A DNA stretch of 64,000 nucleotides from Komagataeibacter melaceti. GTDB lineage: Bacteria; Pseudomonadota; Alphaproteobacteria; Acetobacterales; Acetobacteraceae. Positions 43,765-55,501 of the stretch are shown piece after piece (position 1 is the stretch's first letter; every line of letters begins with the position of its first letter). The stretch spans positions 1 to 64,000 of the forward strand of contig NZ_QUWV01000041.1 of the NCBI RefSeq assembly GCF_003403295.1, in the 5' to 3' direction. The notes beneath the pieces were generated by a model. It saw only the letters and a program-made list of their open reading frames with translations. It ran no database searches and had not been told where the DNA came from. Position numbers and translations under genes: made by a program.

Positions 43765-44841
43765 ATGTCGTACAATACCTTCGGCCATCTGTTCCGCGTC
43801 ACCACGTGGGGCGAAAGCCACGGCCCGGCCATTGGCTGCGTGATTGACGGCTGCCCGCCGCGCATCGCGCTGGACGCGGCGGACATCCAGCCCTGGCTGG
43901 ACCGCCGCAGGCCCGGCCAGTCGCAGTTCACCACCCAGCGGCAGGAGGCCGACCAAGTCGAGATCCTGTCCGGTGTGTTCGAGGGGCAGACGACCGGCAC
44001 CCCCATTTCCCTGCTCATTCACAATACCGACCAGCGTTCGCGTGATTATGGCGATATCGCCACCCGCTACCGGCCCGGTCATGCCGATGTCGCCTATGAC
44101 ATGAAATACGGCATACGTGACTATCGGGGTGGCGGGCGCTCATCGGCGCGTGAGACGGCCATGCGCGTGGCGGCCGGTGCCGTGGCGCGCCGGGTGCTGG
44201 GTGATGGCGTGCGTATTCGCGGTGCACTGGTGCAGGTTGGTCCCCATGCCATCAACCGCGACCGGCTAGACTGGGATCTGGCCGCCACCAACGCGCTGTT
44301 CTGCCCCGATGCCGAAATGCTGCCGGTATGGGAAGAATATCTGGCCGGTATCCGTAAAAAGGGATCGTCCATCGGTGCGGTGATCGAGGTCGTGGCCGAA
44401 GGCGTGCCCGCGGGCCTTGGCGCGCCGGTTTATGGCAAGCTCGATTCCGATCTTGCCATGGCAATGATGAGCATCAACGCCGTCAAGGGCGTGGAAATAG
44501 GGGAAGGTTTTGCCGCCGCCAGCCTGACGGGTGAGGAAAATGCCGACCCGATGCGCATGGAAGACGGTAGCCTGCGCTTTGGCTCGAACCATGCCGGTGG
44601 CGTGCTGGGGGGTATCTCGACCGGACAGCCTGTTGTCGTCCGTTTTGCGGTCAAGCCGACCAGTTCGATCCTGACACCCGTTCCCTCCGTCACGCGGGAG
44701 GGAGAGAATGTGGACGTGATGACCAAGGGGCGGCATGACCCGTGCGTGGGCATCCGGGCCGTGCCGGTGGGCGAGGCGATGATGGCCTGCGTGCTGGCTG
44801 ACCACCTGCTGCGCCACCGGGGGCAGGTGGGGAGCCTGTAG
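43765..44841 (+). CDS. aroC: Chorismate synthase
   Basis: A 358-residue enzyme of the last common step of aromatic amino acid synthesis, needing reduced FMN. Signatures: [19 protein letters not shown], the [20 protein letters not shown] region, [20 protein letters not shown] and [13 protein letters not shown]. The length is normal. A short stem-loop overlaps its stop codon. Confidence 0.96.
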   Translation: MSYNTFGHLFRVTTWGESHGPAIGCVIDGCPPRIALDAADIQPWLDRRRPGQSQFTTQRQEADQVEILSGVFEGQTTGTPISLLIHNTDQRSRDYGDIATRYRPGHADVAYDMKYGIRDYRGGGRSSARETAMRVAAGAVARRVLGDGVRIRGALVQVGPHAINRDRLDWDLAATNALFCPDAEMLPVWEEYLAGIRKKGSSIGAVIEVVAEGVPAGLGAPVYGKLDSDLAMAMMSINAVKGVEIGEGFAAASLTGEENADPMRMEDGSLRFGSNHAGGVLGGISTGQPVVVRFAVKPTSSILTPVPSVTREGENVDVMTKGRHDPCVGIRAVPVGEAMMACVLADHLLRHRGQVGSL

Positions 44842-44849
44842 CGGCTCCC
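44830..44849. terminator. Stem-loop at the aroC end, convergent with OsmC gene
   Basis: GGGAGCC and GGCTCCC pair around TGTAGC and include the aroC stop codon. It lies 15 bases before the convergent gene end and probably serves both. Confidence 0.5.
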
Positions 44850-44863
44850 GTTGCGCCCGTTCC

Positions 44864-45295
44864 TCAGGTCTTGAGCCGGGCTTCCAGCGTGATCGTGGCG
44901 TTGAACAGTTTGGAGACGGGGCAGCCGGCCTTCGCCTTCTGCGCCAGTTCATTGAACTGTTCTTCCGTCGCATTCGGGATTTCGGCCTCCAGCGTCAGGT
45001 GCGCGCTGGTGATGGCGAATCCCTCGCCCTGCTTTTCCAGCACGATGGCCGATTTTGCTTCCAGTGATGTGGCGGTCAGCCCCGCGCCCCCCAGGATACC
45101 CGACAGCGCCATGGCGAAACAGGCGGCATGGGCAGCGCCCAGCAGTTCCTCGGGGTTGGTGCCGGGGCGGCCTTCAAAACGGGTGTTGAAGCCATAGGGC
45201 TGCTGTTCGAGCACGCCGCTCTGTGTCGAGACCTCGCCCTTGCCGTCTTTCAGTCCACCAGACCAGTGTGCCGTGCCGAATTTCGTAATTGTCAT
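44864..45295 (-). CDS. osmC: OsmC-family peroxiredoxin
   Basis: A 143-residue OsmC: NTRFEGRPGTNPEELLGAAH, AACFAMALSGILGGAG with the first redox Cys and KAGCPVSKLFNATITLEARL with the second. OsmC enzymes reduce organic hydroperoxides as dimers. OsmC is preferred over Ohr because of the N-terminus and GCPVSK spacing. It is divergent from rpsB. Confidence 0.88.
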   Translation of the reverse strand: MTITKFGTAHWSGGLKDGKGEVSTQSGVLEQQPYGFNTRFEGRPGTNPEELLGAAHAACFAMALSGILGGAGLTATSLEAKSAIVLEKQGEGFAITSAHLTLEAEIPNATEEQFNELAQKAKAGCPVSKLFNATITLEARLKT

Positions 45296-45419
45296 TGCGA
45301 ATCAGTCCTTTGCTCGTGAAGGCACATAATGCGCGCTGTGCGGGAAAGTTGCATCACGATACCTGCCACCTGCATTACGGTGCTTGCAATCCGCGCCAAA
45401 ACCGGCCATATCCCGCCAC

Positions 45420-45492
45420 GGCCCCGCGCGTGGGGCCAATTCGCACGTGAAGCCAATACCTCTGGTGTCCGTAAAAACGGGCGTGCTTCACG
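45420..45492 (+). promoter_or_regulatory. Structured 5' leader of rpsB
   Basis: Two stem-loops: GGCCCC/GGGGCC (45420-45437) and CGTGAAGC/GCTTCACG (45446-45453 with 45485-45492), the latter enclosing a small CCGT-AAAA-ACGG hairpin. They precede GGAGGATGAA and the rpsB start at 45525. S2 represses its own leader in E. coli; a similar role here is inferred. Confidence 0.45.
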
Positions 45493-45524
45493 GAGGATGA
45501 ACCAGACAAAGGATTGAATCCGAC

Positions 45525-46310
45525 ATGGCAATGCCAGAATTCACCATGCGCCAGCTCCTCGAAGCCGGCGTGCATTTCGGTCACCACACCCGTCGCTGGA
45601 ACCCGCGCATGGCGCCGTTCCTGTTCGGCGTGCGCAACCAGGTCCACATCATCGACCTGCAGCAGACCGTTCCCATGCTGGACCGTGCGCTCAAGGCGAT
45701 CCGTGACACAGTGGCCGGTGGTGGCCGCGTGCTGTTCGTCGGCACCAAGCGCGCGGCTGCCGATCAGGTGGCCGAAGCCGCCAAGCGTTGCGGCCAGTAT
45801 TACGTCAACCACCGCTGGCTGGGCGGCATGCTGACGAACTGGAAGACCATCACCGGTTCGATCAAGCGCCTGCGCGGCATTGACGAAATGCTGGAAAACG
45901 GCACCCAGGGCCTGACCAAGAAGGAAGTCCTGGACATCACCCGTGACCGTGAGAAGCTGGAGCGTTCGCTCGGCGGCATCAAGGAAATGGGCGGCCTGCC
46001 GGACATCCTGTTCGTGATCGACACGAACAAGGAAAAGCTGGCGGTTGAAGAAGCCAACAAGCTGGGTATCCCGGTCGTGGCGGTGCTGGACAGCAACTCC
46101 GACCCGCGTGGCGTGACCTATCCGATCCCGGGCAATGATGACGCGATCCGCGCCATTGCCATGTATTGCGAGCTGGTTTCGTCCGCTGTTCTGGACGGTA
46201 TCTCCGCCGAGCTGGGTGCGTCGGGCGAGGACTTCGGTGCGTCCGAGGAACTGCCGATCGACCCCGCCGTGGAAACGGCCGTGACGGAAGCTGCCGCAAG
46301 CGCGGAATGA
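45525..46310 (+). CDS. rpsB: 30S ribosomal protein S2
   Basis: A 261-residue uS2: [73 protein letters not shown] and [20 protein letters not shown]-type C-terminal block. An acidic Ala/Glu tail ends the protein. It is followed by tsf after two hairpins. Confidence 0.97.
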   Translation: MAMPEFTMRQLLEAGVHFGHHTRRWNPRMAPFLFGVRNQVHIIDLQQTVPMLDRALKAIRDTVAGGGRVLFVGTKRAAADQVAEAAKRCGQYYVNHRWLGGMLTNWKTITGSIKRLRGIDEMLENGTQGLTKKEVLDITRDREKLERSLGGIKEMGGLPDILFVIDTNKEKLAVEEANKLGIPVVAVLDSNSDPRGVTYPIPGNDDAIRAIAMYCELVSSAVLDGISAELGASGEDFGASEELPIDPAVETAVTEAAASAE

Positions 46311-46316
46311 AAATGA

Positions 46317-46348
46317 ACGCCGGCATGGGCTGAACACGCCCCCGGCGT
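46317..46348 (+). promoter_or_regulatory. First intergenic hairpin rpsB-tsf
   Basis: ACGCCGG/CCGGCGT outer stem, a CAT bulge and a GGGC/GCCC inner stem. It starts six bases after the rpsB stop and has no T-run. Confidence 0.45.
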
Positions 46349-46365
46349 AACTGACACAGCAAGGA

Positions 46366-46391
46366 CACGCCCTGCAGTCATGCGGGGCGTG
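46366..46391 (+). promoter_or_regulatory. Second intergenic hairpin rpsB-tsf
   Basis: CACGCCCTGCA pairs with TGCGGGGCGTG (11 bp, one G-T) around GTCA, 10 bases before the GAGGAG of tsf. Without a T-run it is more likely a processing, attenuation or mRNA-stability element than a full terminator. Confidence 0.5.
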
Positions 46392-46417
46392 CGCCTGTCG
46401 TGAGGAGTATCAGGATA

Positions 46418-47323
46418 ATGGCGCAAATTACCGCAGCCCTCGTCAAGGAACTTCGTGAGAAGACCGGCGCAGGCATGATGGATTGCAAGAAGGCCCTTAA
46501 CGAGGCCGAAGGCGACATCGAAGGCGCGATCGACTGGCTGCGCAAGAAGGGCCTTTCGGCCGCCGCCAAGAAGTCCGGCCGCGTTACGGCGGAAGGTCTG
46601 GTTGGCGTGGCGCAGGCTGACAAGAAGGCCGCCATGGTCGAAGTCAATGCCGAGACCGACTTCGTGGCCCGTAACGAGCATTTCCAGAACTTCGTCTCCG
46701 AAGTGGCCAATGCGGCCCTGAGCGTTGGCGACGATCTGGAAAAGCTGAAGGCCGCCGTGCTGAAAAGCGGTCGCACCGTTGCCGATGAACTGACGCACCT
46801 GATCGCTACCATTGGCGAGAACATGTCCATCCGCCGTGCGCACGTGCTGAGCGTGCCCTCGGGTGTGGTCGCGACCTACGTGCATTCCGCCGTCAGCCCC
46901 GGTCTGGGCAAGATTGGCGTGCTGGCCGCTGTTGAGGCCCCGACCGCCAGCGAGGCGATGGAAGACCTCGGCCGTCGCATCGGCATGCATGTTGCCGCAA
47001 CCCGCCCGGCTGCGCTGGATGTGGACAGCGTTGACCCGCAGGCGCTTGAGCGTGAGCGCGCGGTGCTGGTGGAGCAGGCCAAGGCTTCGGGCAAGCCCGA
47101 TGCGATCATCGAAAAGATGGTCGATGGCCGTATCCGCAAGTTCTACGAGGAAGTGGTGCTGCTGGAGCAGGTCTGGGTGCATGATGGTGAAAGCCGCGTG
47201 CGCAAGATCGTGGAAAAGGCAGGCGCGAAGCTGACCGGCTTTGACCGCTTCCAGCTTGGTGAAGGCATCGAGAAGGAAGAAAACGACTTTGCTGCCGAGG
47301 TGGCAAAGGCGGCCGGCAACTGA
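46418..47323 (+). CDS. tsf: Elongation factor Ts
   Basis: A 301-residue EF-Ts, the nucleotide exchange factor of EF-Tu: [58 protein letters not shown] (EF-Tu contact) and a coiled-coil region. ATG 46418 follows GAGGAGTATCAGGATA. Usual partner of rpsB. Confidence 0.97.
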   Translation: MAQITAALVKELREKTGAGMMDCKKALNEAEGDIEGAIDWLRKKGLSAAAKKSGRVTAEGLVGVAQADKKAAMVEVNAETDFVARNEHFQNFVSEVANAALSVGDDLEKLKAAVLKSGRTVADELTHLIATIGENMSIRRAHVLSVPSGVVATYVHSAVSPGLGKIGVLAAVEAPTASEAMEDLGRRIGMHVAATRPAALDVDSVDPQALERERAVLVEQAKASGKPDAIIEKMVDGRIRKFYEEVVLLEQVWVHDGESRVRKIVEKAGAKLTGFDRFQLGEGIEKEENDFAAEVAKAAGN

Positions 47324-47372
47324 TCCTGTTGCCGGTTTCCGGGTTTATCGCTGCAAGGGCGGGTGCTTCCTG

Positions 47373-48164
47373 ATGGAATGGGAGGCACCCGCCCTTGTGC
47401 TTTCAGCCACCCCGTATGGGGAAGGCAGCGCGATCGTGCATGTGCTCACGGGGGAATATGGGCTGTATCACGGCCTGGCCCGTGGGGGCTCATCCAGCCG
47501 GGGCCGCGCTGTATGGCAGACGGGAAACCTTGTGCGTGCGCGCTGGACCGTGCGCCTGCCCGAACAGCTTGGCAACATGACGGCCGAGACGGTCCATGCC
47601 TCGGGCGCGCGGCTGCTCGATCATCCGCTGCCGCTGGCCATGCTGGCCTCGTTATGCGCGCTGGCCGATGGCTGCCTGCCCGAGCGCGAGCCGCATCCTG
47701 CCATATTCCAGGGACTGACCAGCCTGCTGGCGCGGATCAGCCTTGACCCGCAATGGGCGGCGGAGGCCGCCATGCCTGAAATCGTGCAGTGGGAACTCCT
47801 GCTGCTGTCCGAGCTTGGTTTCGGGCTGGATCTGAGTCGGTGCGCCCTGGGGGGCGGGCAGGATGATCTGGCATGGGTCTCGCCACGTACGGGGCGCGCG
47901 GTATCGGATGCGCGGGTCGGGGAGTGGCGTTCACGCCTGCTCCCGCTGCCCGCCTTCGTGCGCCATCCCGAGCAGACCGGCACGCCACGGGACTGGTACG
48001 ATGGCTTATGCCTGTCCGGTCATTTCCTGCGGCGTGATGCCTTCGGGCAGCGCCACCGCCCGGTGCCGGAAGCACGCGGCAGGCTGGCGGACATGATTGC
48101 GCGCCTGGCCGACATAGACCCGCCGGATGGGGATGCGGCTGCGCAGCCCCCCGTGGTGGAGTGA
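47373..48164 (+). CDS. recO: DNA repair protein RecO
   Basis: A 263-residue RecO: N-terminal OB-fold with WEAPALVLSATPYGEGSAIV and TGEYGLYHGLARGG, then a helical part with LPLAMLASLCALADGCLPE and WELLLLSELGFGLDLSRCAL. RecO loads RecA with RecR on SSB-coated DNA. ATG 47373 is 49 bases after tsf; MEWEAPALVL is the typical start. Confidence 0.9.
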   Translation: MEWEAPALVLSATPYGEGSAIVHVLTGEYGLYHGLARGGSSSRGRAVWQTGNLVRARWTVRLPEQLGNMTAETVHASGARLLDHPLPLAMLASLCALADGCLPEREPHPAIFQGLTSLLARISLDPQWAAEAAMPEIVQWELLLLSELGFGLDLSRCALGGGQDDLAWVSPRTGRAVSDARVGEWRSRLLPLPAFVRHPEQTGTPRDWYDGLCLSGHFLRRDAFGQRHRPVPEARGRLADMIARLADIDPPDGDAAAQPPVVE

Positions 48165-48260
48165 ACAATCCGGCCCTGGCGCTTTTGTGCCACTGCGCAA
48201 GACAACCATTGGACAAACCCCAAAGTTTCGCTATCTGTTCACCTGCGGGAGGAAGATCGC

Positions 48261-50477
48261 ATGCCTGTGGATACATCAGCCGGACATATTGAAGACACCA
48301 AGCTGGCCGACGCGCTGAGCGAGCGCTATCTGGCCTATGCCATGTCAACCATCATGTCGCGTTCGCTGCCCGATGTGCGTGACGGGCTGAAACCCGTGCA
48401 CCGGCGCATGATATACGCGATGCAGCAGCTCAAGCTTGACCCTTCCGCCGGGTTCAAGAAATGCGCCCGCGTGGTGGGCGATGTGATCGGTAAGTACCAT
48501 CCCCATGGCGATGCCTCCGTGTACGAGGCGCTGGTGCGTCTGGCGCAGGATTTTGCCGTGCGTTACCCGCTGGTCGAGGGGCAGGGCAATTTCGGCTCGA
48601 TCGATGGTGATAACGCGGCGGCCATGCGTTACACCGAATCCCGCCTGACCGCCGTTGCCAAGGCCCTGCTTGAAGGGATTGACGAGGACAGCGTTGACTT
48701 CCGCCCCACCTATGATGGGGAGGAGCAGGAGCCTGTCGTGCTGCCTGCCGCTTTCCCCAACCTGCTGGCAAACGGGGCGGCGGGCATTGCCGTGGGCATG
48801 GCCACAAGCATCCCGCCCCATAACGTGGGCGAAATCTGTGCTGCTGCGCTGGCGCTGATCCGCAAGCCGTCCACCACCACGGCGGAACTGCTCCAGCACA
48901 TGCCGGGCCCGGATTTTCCCACTGGTGGCAGTATTGTGGAGGATAGTGACGCCATAGCCCGCGCCTATGAAACGGGGCGTGGTTCCTTCCGCATTCGTTC
49001 GAAGTGGGAAGTCGAGCAGGGCCGCTTTGGCACATGGCAGATCGTGGTGACCGAGATCCCGTATCAGGTGCAGAAATCCCGCCTGATCGAGCAGGTGGCC
49101 GATCTCATGGAACAGAAGAAACTGCCGCTTCTGGCCGATATCCGTGATGAAAGCACCACCGACATCCGGCTGGTGCTTGAGCCCAAGTCCCGTGGGATCG
49201 AACCCGCGGTGCTGATGGAGACCCTGTTCCGCGCCACGCAGTTTGAAAGCCGCTTCGGCCTGAACATGAACGTGCTAGGCGCCGATCAGGTGCCCGGCGT
49301 GCGTGGCCTGAAGGATGTGCTGCAGGCGTGGCTCGATCACCGGCACGAGGTTCTGGTCCGCCGCAGCGCCAACCGTCTGGTGGCGGTGAACCGGCGGCTG
49401 GAAATTCTTGATGGCTTCCTGGCCGTGTATCTCAACCTTGACGAGGTGATCCGCATTGTCCGCGAGGAGGATGATGCGAAGGCCGCCCTCATGGCCGCGT
49501 TCAGCCTGACGGAACTGCAGGCGGATTCCGTGCTGAACATGCGCCTTCGCAGCCTGCGCAGGCTTGAGGAAATGGAGATCCGCAAGGAACACGCCGCACT
49601 GAGTGCCGAACGCGATGCGCTGCAGGGGTTGCTGGACCAGGAAGGGCTGCGCTGGAAACGCATCGCCGCCGAGATCAGGGATATCCAGAAAACCTTTGGC
49701 GGTGGTGCACTGGGCAAGCGCCGCAGCATGCTGGCGGATGCGCCGGTCGAAATTGATGTGGAAGCGGCGCTGCCTGTCGAGCGTGATCCCGTGACGGTCA
49801 TCCTGTCGGAAAAGGGCTGGGTCCGTACCGTGCGTGGGCACGGGCAGGATCTGCAGGCCATGAAGTTCAAGGAAGGGGACGCGCACGGCCTGTCGGTCGA
49901 ATGTTACAGCAATGACCGCCTGTGCGTGTTCGCGACCGATGGCCGGGCCTTTACGCTGCGCGTAGGGGACCTGCCACGCGGCCGGGGTGACGGGCAGCCG
50001 TTGCGCCTCATGATCGACCTGTCGAATGACGAGGACATCATCACGATGTTCCCGGTCGATGACAGTCGCAAGCGCCTGCTGGCCTCAAGCAGTGGTCGGG
50101 GCATGATCGTGGCGGAAACGGCCATGACGGCGGAAAAGCGCACCGGCAAGCAGGTACTGAACCTGAAGGAAGCGGAAAGTGCCCTGATCTGCACACCTGC
50201 CGTGGGCGACCATGTGCTTGTCCTTGGCCAGAACCGCCGCATGCTTGTCTTCCCGCTCGACCAGTTGCCCGAAATGGGGCGTGGCCTTGGCGTGATCTTG
50301 CAGAAATACAAGGAAGGCGGCCTGCGTGACGCGGTGGTCTTCACGGCGGCGGATGGCCTGTCCTGGCCCGACCCGGCGCGCCGCCGCACCTTTGCCGACC
50401 TGCGCGACTACATGGGCAAACGCGCGGATGTAGGCCGGAACGCCCCGGCATGGGCAACCCGCAAGCCGCGCGGCTAG
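48261..50477 (+). CDS. parC: DNA topoisomerase IV subunit A
   Basis: A 738-residue type IIA topoisomerase subunit. The catalytic Tyr is Y124 ([11 protein letters not shown]); the quinolone region reads [19 protein letters not shown]. The length and weak C-terminal repeats fit ParC rather than GyrA, which is longer and has GyrA boxes. The position equivalent to E. coli ParC Ser80 is Ala85 (see findings). GAGGAAG precedes ATG 48261. It follows recO and is convergent with bpt. Confidence 0.93.
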   Translation: MPVDTSAGHIEDTKLADALSERYLAYAMSTIMSRSLPDVRDGLKPVHRRMIYAMQQLKLDPSAGFKKCARVVGDVIGKYHPHGDASVYEALVRLAQDFAVRYPLVEGQGNFGSIDGDNAAAMRYTESRLTAVAKALLEGIDEDSVDFRPTYDGEEQEPVVLPAAFPNLLANGAAGIAVGMATSIPPHNVGEICAAALALIRKPSTTTAELLQHMPGPDFPTGGSIVEDSDAIARAYETGRGSFRIRSKWEVEQGRFGTWQIVVTEIPYQVQKSRLIEQVADLMEQKKLPLLADIRDESTTDIRLVLEPKSRGIEPAVLMETLFRATQFESRFGLNMNVLGADQVPGVRGLKDVLQAWLDHRHEVLVRRSANRLVAVNRRLEILDGFLAVYLNLDEVIRIVREEDDAKAALMAAFSLTELQADSVLNMRLRSLRRLEEMEIRKEHAALSAERDALQGLLDQEGLRWKRIAAEIRDIQKTFGGGALGKRRSMLADAPVEIDVEAALPVERDPVTVILSEKGWVRTVRGHGQDLQAMKFKEGDAHGLSVECYSNDRLCVFATDGRAFTLRVGDLPRGRGDGQPLRLMIDLSNDEDIITMFPVDDSRKRLLASSSGRGMIVAETAMTAEKRTGKQVLNLKEAESALICTPAVGDHVLVLGQNRRMLVFPLDQLPEMGRGLGVILQKYKEGGLRDAVVFTAADGLSWPDPARRRTFADLRDYMGKRADVGRNAPAWATRKPRG

Positions 50478-50480
50478 GGG

Positions 50481-51272
50481 TTACTGCGGCGCGGGGAACA
50501 GCCCATCGGGCAGGAAGGCGCTCTGGTGTGCCTGCTGTCTGGCATATTCCGTCAGGTCCAGGTCATGCCACACGCCGCGTGTCATGATCTGGGCGGGACG
50601 GAAACGTGCCTTGTAGGCCATTTTCCGGCTCTCACTGATCCAGTAGCCCAGATACAGGTAGGGCAGACCCAGCGAGCGCGTATATTCGACCAGACGCATC
50701 ACGGCGAACGTGCCAAGCGACTGGCGCTGCAATGTCGGGTCATAGAAATCGTAAACGGCGGAAAGCCCGTCATCAAGCTGGTCCACCAGCGCCACGCAGG
50801 CGAGGGCGCCTTCGGGATCACGGAACTCGATCATGAAGGTCTCGACCGGCGTGTCCTCTATCATGGCCCGGTAGTCGGGAAAGGTCATGGAGGCCATGTC
50901 CCCGCCATCATGACGGACATGCTGGTAGGCGCTGAACAGCCTGAACTGCTCAGGTGTGGCGCGTGGCGGGACGGGAAAGCCGTGCAGCCCGGCATTGCGG
51001 CGCATGACGCGAAGCTGCGTGCGGCTGGGGCTGAAACGCTCCACCGGCACGCGGATGGGCGTGCAGGCGGTGCAGTTGGCGCAGACCGGGGCGTAGGCGA
51101 TGGTGTGGCTGCGGCGGAAACCCGCACGGGAGAGGCGGTTGTGGAACGGCACGGCTTCCGCCCCACCGATTTCGGTCACCACCTTGCGCTCCAGATGCCC
51201 CGGCAGGTAGGGGCAGGGCATGGGCGCCGTGGTGTAGAATAGCTGCGGATGCCGTGGCGATGTGTATGTCAT
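50481..51272 (-). CDS. bpt: Aspartate/glutamate leucyltransferase (Bpt)
   Basis: A 263-residue N-end-rule enzyme transferring Leu from Leu-tRNA to proteins starting with Asp or Glu, marking them for ClpS/ClpAP. Motifs: CPYLPGHLERKVVTE, GFRRSHTIAYAPVCANCTAC, SYRxxY-like LFSAYQHVRHDGGDM, SAVYDFYDPTLQRQSLGTFA and YLYLGYWISESRKMAYKARF. It is convergent with parC with three bases between. Confidence 0.92.
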   Translation of the reverse strand: MTYTSPRHPQLFYTTAPMPCPYLPGHLERKVVTEIGGAEAVPFHNRLSRAGFRRSHTIAYAPVCANCTACTPIRVPVERFSPSRTQLRVMRRNAGLHGFPVPPRATPEQFRLFSAYQHVRHDGGDMASMTFPDYRAMIEDTPVETFMIEFRDPEGALACVALVDQLDDGLSAVYDFYDPTLQRQSLGTFAVMRLVEYTRSLGLPYLYLGYWISESRKMAYKARFRPAQIMTRGVWHDLDLTEYARQQAHQSAFLPDGLFPAPQ

Positions 51273-51419
51273 GCGCTCTCACCAGCCGGAAACGTGAAAC
51301 GGCAGTCCTGCAAACAGGAAAAACGGACGGCCGTTCCCAAAGGATACCATATTCTTCCTGTTGCAGGCATCAACTATCCGGCCATGAACGCATGCTTTCG
51401 CGTGGTTTTCAGGCCCGGA

Positions 51420-52472
<1,053 letters not shown>

Positions 52473-52496
52473 TTATGATGCCGTAATGCGGCGCGG

Positions 52497-53978
52497 TCAG
52501 CGCTCGTGCCGCATGGCAGGTATGACCCGCCCCAGCCGGCTGTGCCGCAGGCCATAGGCGGCATAGACCACCATGCCCACCGCAAGCCACCCCACCAGCC
52601 GCAGCCAGGTCAGCCCGTCGAGCGAGACCATCATGACAAGGCAGCACACTATGCCCGCAATGGGGATGACCCTGCCGCCCGGCACGCGGAAGGCGCGCGG
52701 GCGCTCGGGTTCACGCACGCGCAGCACCATCACGCCCACGCACACGATGACAAAGGCGAGCAGCGTGCCGATGGATGTCATGTGCGCAAGCTGTTCGATG
52801 GGCAGGAAGGCGGCCAGCGCCCCGGTCAGCGCCATGAAGAACAGGTGGCAGGCAACCGGCGTGCCCCAGCCCGCATGGACCCGGCCGAACAGGGGCGGCA
52901 GCAGCCCGTCGCGCGCCATGGCGAAGAAAATCCGGCTCTGCCCCAGCAGCAAGACAAGGATGACCGACAGGAACCCGCAGACGACACCCAGCTTGACCAG
53001 GGGCTTCAGCCAGTCAAAGGGCGTGTGGTCAATGGCGGTGGCCACGGGGGCGGCATCGCCAATCATGTCGTGATAGTTGACCAGCCCGGTCAGCACGAAG
53101 GAAAAGGTGATATAGACCCCCGTGCAGATCACGAGGCTGCCCATGAGGCCGATGGGCATGTCACGGCCCGGATTGCGCGTTTCCTGCGCCACGGTCGAGA
53201 CCGCGTCAAACCCCAGATAGGCAAAGAACACCGTCCCCGCCGCGCGCAGGATGCCCGATAGCCCGTACTGCCCGAACGTGCCCGTATTGGGCGGGATGAA
53301 GGGGGTATAGTTCTCCACCCGGATATAGGGCAGGCCGCACCCGATGACGGCGGCGATGACCGCAAGCTTGATCACGACCACCACGGTGTTCATCCGCGCG
53401 GATTCAGAAATCCCGCGCATGAGCAGCACAGAGAGCGCCATGATGATGAACACGGCGGGCAGGTTGGCCAGTCCATGCACGGGCTGGCCGTTACGCATGC
53501 CCACAACCTCGAACGGGGAGGCCATGAGCCGTGGCGCGAGATGGATGCCCCACCCGTCCAGCAGGGAACGCATGTACCGCGCCCAGCTTACGGACACCGC
53601 CGATGCGCCCACCGTGTATTCCAGCACCAGGTCCCAGCCGATGATCCAGCCTGCCAGTTCCCCCAGCGTGGCATAGGCATAGACATAGGCGCTGCCCGCC
53701 GATGGCAGCATCCCCGCAAGCTCGCCATAGCACAGCCCCGCGAACGCACAGGCCACGGCGGCCAGCGCAAAGGATATGACCACCGCCGGCCCCGCATTGC
53801 TGCCCGCCGCAATGCCGGTAAGCGAGAACAGTCCCGCCCCGATCGTAGCCCCCACGCCCAGCGCCATGAGGCTGCCCGCGCCGAGCACGCGCTTCAGTCC
53901 GGTATTGTCCGCCGGGGGAGAGATGGGCAGCCTGCGCAGCAATGCGTGCGCAAGGCTGGTGGTTCCGTTTGCACTCAT
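52497..53978 (-). CDS. APC-family amino acid permease
   Basis: A 493-residue, about 12-14 TM transporter of the cationic amino acid/YhdG group: GVGATIGAGLFSLTGIAAG, LPSAGSAYVYAYATLGELAG, IIGWDLVLEYTVGASAVSVS and FFAYLGFDAVSTVAQETRNP. Substrate is unknown; relatives carry amino acids or polyamines. It is divergent from glyA, 78 bases upstream of hemB. Confidence 0.88.
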   Translation of the reverse strand: MSANGTTSLAHALLRRLPISPPADNTGLKRVLGAGSLMALGVGATIGAGLFSLTGIAAGSNAGPAVVISFALAAVACAFAGLCYGELAGMLPSAGSAYVYAYATLGELAGWIIGWDLVLEYTVGASAVSVSWARYMRSLLDGWGIHLAPRLMASPFEVVGMRNGQPVHGLANLPAVFIIMALSVLLMRGISESARMNTVVVVIKLAVIAAVIGCGLPYIRVENYTPFIPPNTGTFGQYGLSGILRAAGTVFFAYLGFDAVSTVAQETRNPGRDMPIGLMGSLVICTGVYITFSFVLTGLVNYHDMIGDAAPVATAIDHTPFDWLKPLVKLGVVCGFLSVILVLLLGQSRIFFAMARDGLLPPLFGRVHAGWGTPVACHLFFMALTGALAAFLPIEQLAHMTSIGTLLAFVIVCVGVMVLRVREPERPRAFRVPGGRVIPIAGIVCCLVMMVSLDGLTWLRLVGWLAVGMVVYAAYGLRHSRLGRVIPAMRHER

Positions 53979-54155
53979 ATGCCGCTCCGCATGGGGGCGG
54001 GAAAAGGAACTGCAGTCAAATCAGCCGGTCTCCGTCATTTTGGCGTTGTCTAACCACCACGATATGGCGCACATAGCAGGCCTGTTTCCATACGTGTCAT
54101 CTCCGCATGCCAAGCCGGATATGGCAGCTGATCCAATGAATGGAGAATCATAACG

Positions 54156-55457
54156 GTGCCGGACCACATGAGCCAGACTGACCTGAAGCAGTTTTTCCGC
54201 GCCCCCCTGACTGAAGCCGACCCCGATGTCGCCGCGATCATCGGCGCGGAACTGGAGCGTCAGCGTGACGGGATTGAACTGATCGCCAGCGAGAACATGG
54301 TCTCGGCCGCCGTCATGGCAGCGCAGGGCAGCGTTCTGACCAACAAATACGCCGAAGGCTATCCCGGCCGCCGCTACTATGGCGGCTGTGTGGAAGTGGA
54401 CAAGGTCGAGACCCTCGCCATCGAGCGCGTCAAGAAGATGTTTGGCGCCGAGTTCGCCAACGTGCAGCCCCATTCCGGCGCCAACGCCAACCAGGCGGCC
54501 TTCATGGCCATGGTCAGCCCGGGTGATACGGTCATGGGCATGAGCCTTGCCGCAGGTGGCCACCTGACCCATGGTGCGGCCCCCAACTATTCCGGCAAGT
54601 GGTTCAAGGCGGTTCAGTACGGCGTGCGCAAGGAAGACGGCCTGCTGGATTATGAGGAAATGGAGCGCCTTGCCCGCGCCGAGAAGCCGAAGCTGATCGT
54701 TGCAGGTGGTTCGGCCTATCCCCGCATCATCGACTTCGCCCGCTTCCGCGCCATTGCCGATGAGGTCGGCGCTTACCTCATGGTGGACATGGCCCATTTC
54801 GCGGGGCTGGTCGCCGCCGGGCTGTATCCGTCGCCCGTGGGGCATGCCCATGTCGTGACCTCCACCACGCACAAGACCCTGCGCGGGCCGCGTGGCGGAC
54901 TGATCCTGACCAATGACGCTGCTCTGGCCAAGAAGATCAATTCCGCCGTGTTCCCCGGCCTGCAGGGCGGTCCGCTCATGCATGTGATCGCCGCCAAGGC
55001 CGTCGCGTTTGGCGAGGCCCTGCGCCCCGACTTCCGCGCCTATCAGGAAGCCGTGGCCAGCAACGCCCGCATCCTGGCCGAGACGCTGGTCAGCAGCGGC
55101 TTTGACATCGTGACCGGGGGCACGGACTGCCACCTGCTGCTGGTTGACCTGCGGCCCAAGGGCGTGACCGGCCGTGCGGCCGAGCGCAGCCTTGAGCGTG
55201 CGGGCATTACCGCCAACAAGAACGCCATTCCCTTCGACCCCGAAAAGCCGGCCATTACCTCGGGCATCCGCCTGGGCAGCCCGGCGGCGACGGCGCGCGG
55301 CTTTGGCGCGGCGGAGTTCAGGGAAGTCGGCCTCATGATCGACGAGGTGCTGACCGCGCTTGCCAAGTCCGGCGAGGAAGAAGGCTGCACCGCCACCGAG
55401 CAGGCCGTCCACCAGCGCGTCAAGGCGCTGTGCGCGCGCTTCCCCATCTACGCCTGA
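54156..55457 (+). CDS. glyA: Serine hydroxymethyltransferase
   Basis: A 433-residue PLP enzyme (429 from ATG 54168) converting serine and tetrahydrofolate to glycine and methylene-THF. Seen: [54 protein letters not shown] and the PLP lysine in [16 protein letters not shown]. The GTG at 54156 is used because GGAG stands 10 bases before it; the ATG at 54168 lacks a ribosome site but is possible. A strong hairpin follows. Confidence 0.95.
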   Translation: MPDHMSQTDLKQFFRAPLTEADPDVAAIIGAELERQRDGIELIASENMVSAAVMAAQGSVLTNKYAEGYPGRRYYGGCVEVDKVETLAIERVKKMFGAEFANVQPHSGANANQAAFMAMVSPGDTVMGMSLAAGGHLTHGAAPNYSGKWFKAVQYGVRKEDGLLDYEEMERLARAEKPKLIVAGGSAYPRIIDFARFRAIADEVGAYLMVDMAHFAGLVAAGLYPSPVGHAHVVTSTTHKTLRGPRGGLILTNDAALAKKINSAVFPGLQGGPLMHVIAAKAVAFGEALRPDFRAYQEAVASNARILAETLVSSGFDIVTGGTDCHLLLVDLRPKGVTGRAAERSLERAGITANKNAIPFDPEKPAITSGIRLGSPAATARGFGAAEFREVGLMIDEVLTALAKSGEEEGCTATEQAVHQRVKALCARFPIYA

Positions 55458-55469
55458 TATGGACGGATG

Positions 55470-55501
55470 GTCCGGCCCCGGTTACTGACCGGTGGCCGGA
55501 C
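55470..55501. terminator. Strong hairpin between convergent glyA and deacylase gene
   Basis: GTCCGGCC/GGCCGGAC outer 8-bp stem and CCGGT/ACCGG inner stem around TACTG. It overlaps the 3' end of the opposite gene by 20 bases. It probably serves both strands; no T-run. Confidence 0.55.

Noticed and set aside
54021-55412. 463-residue minus-strand frame opposite glyA
   Set aside because: glyA has full family similarity; the opposite frame is His/Gly-rich with no motif.
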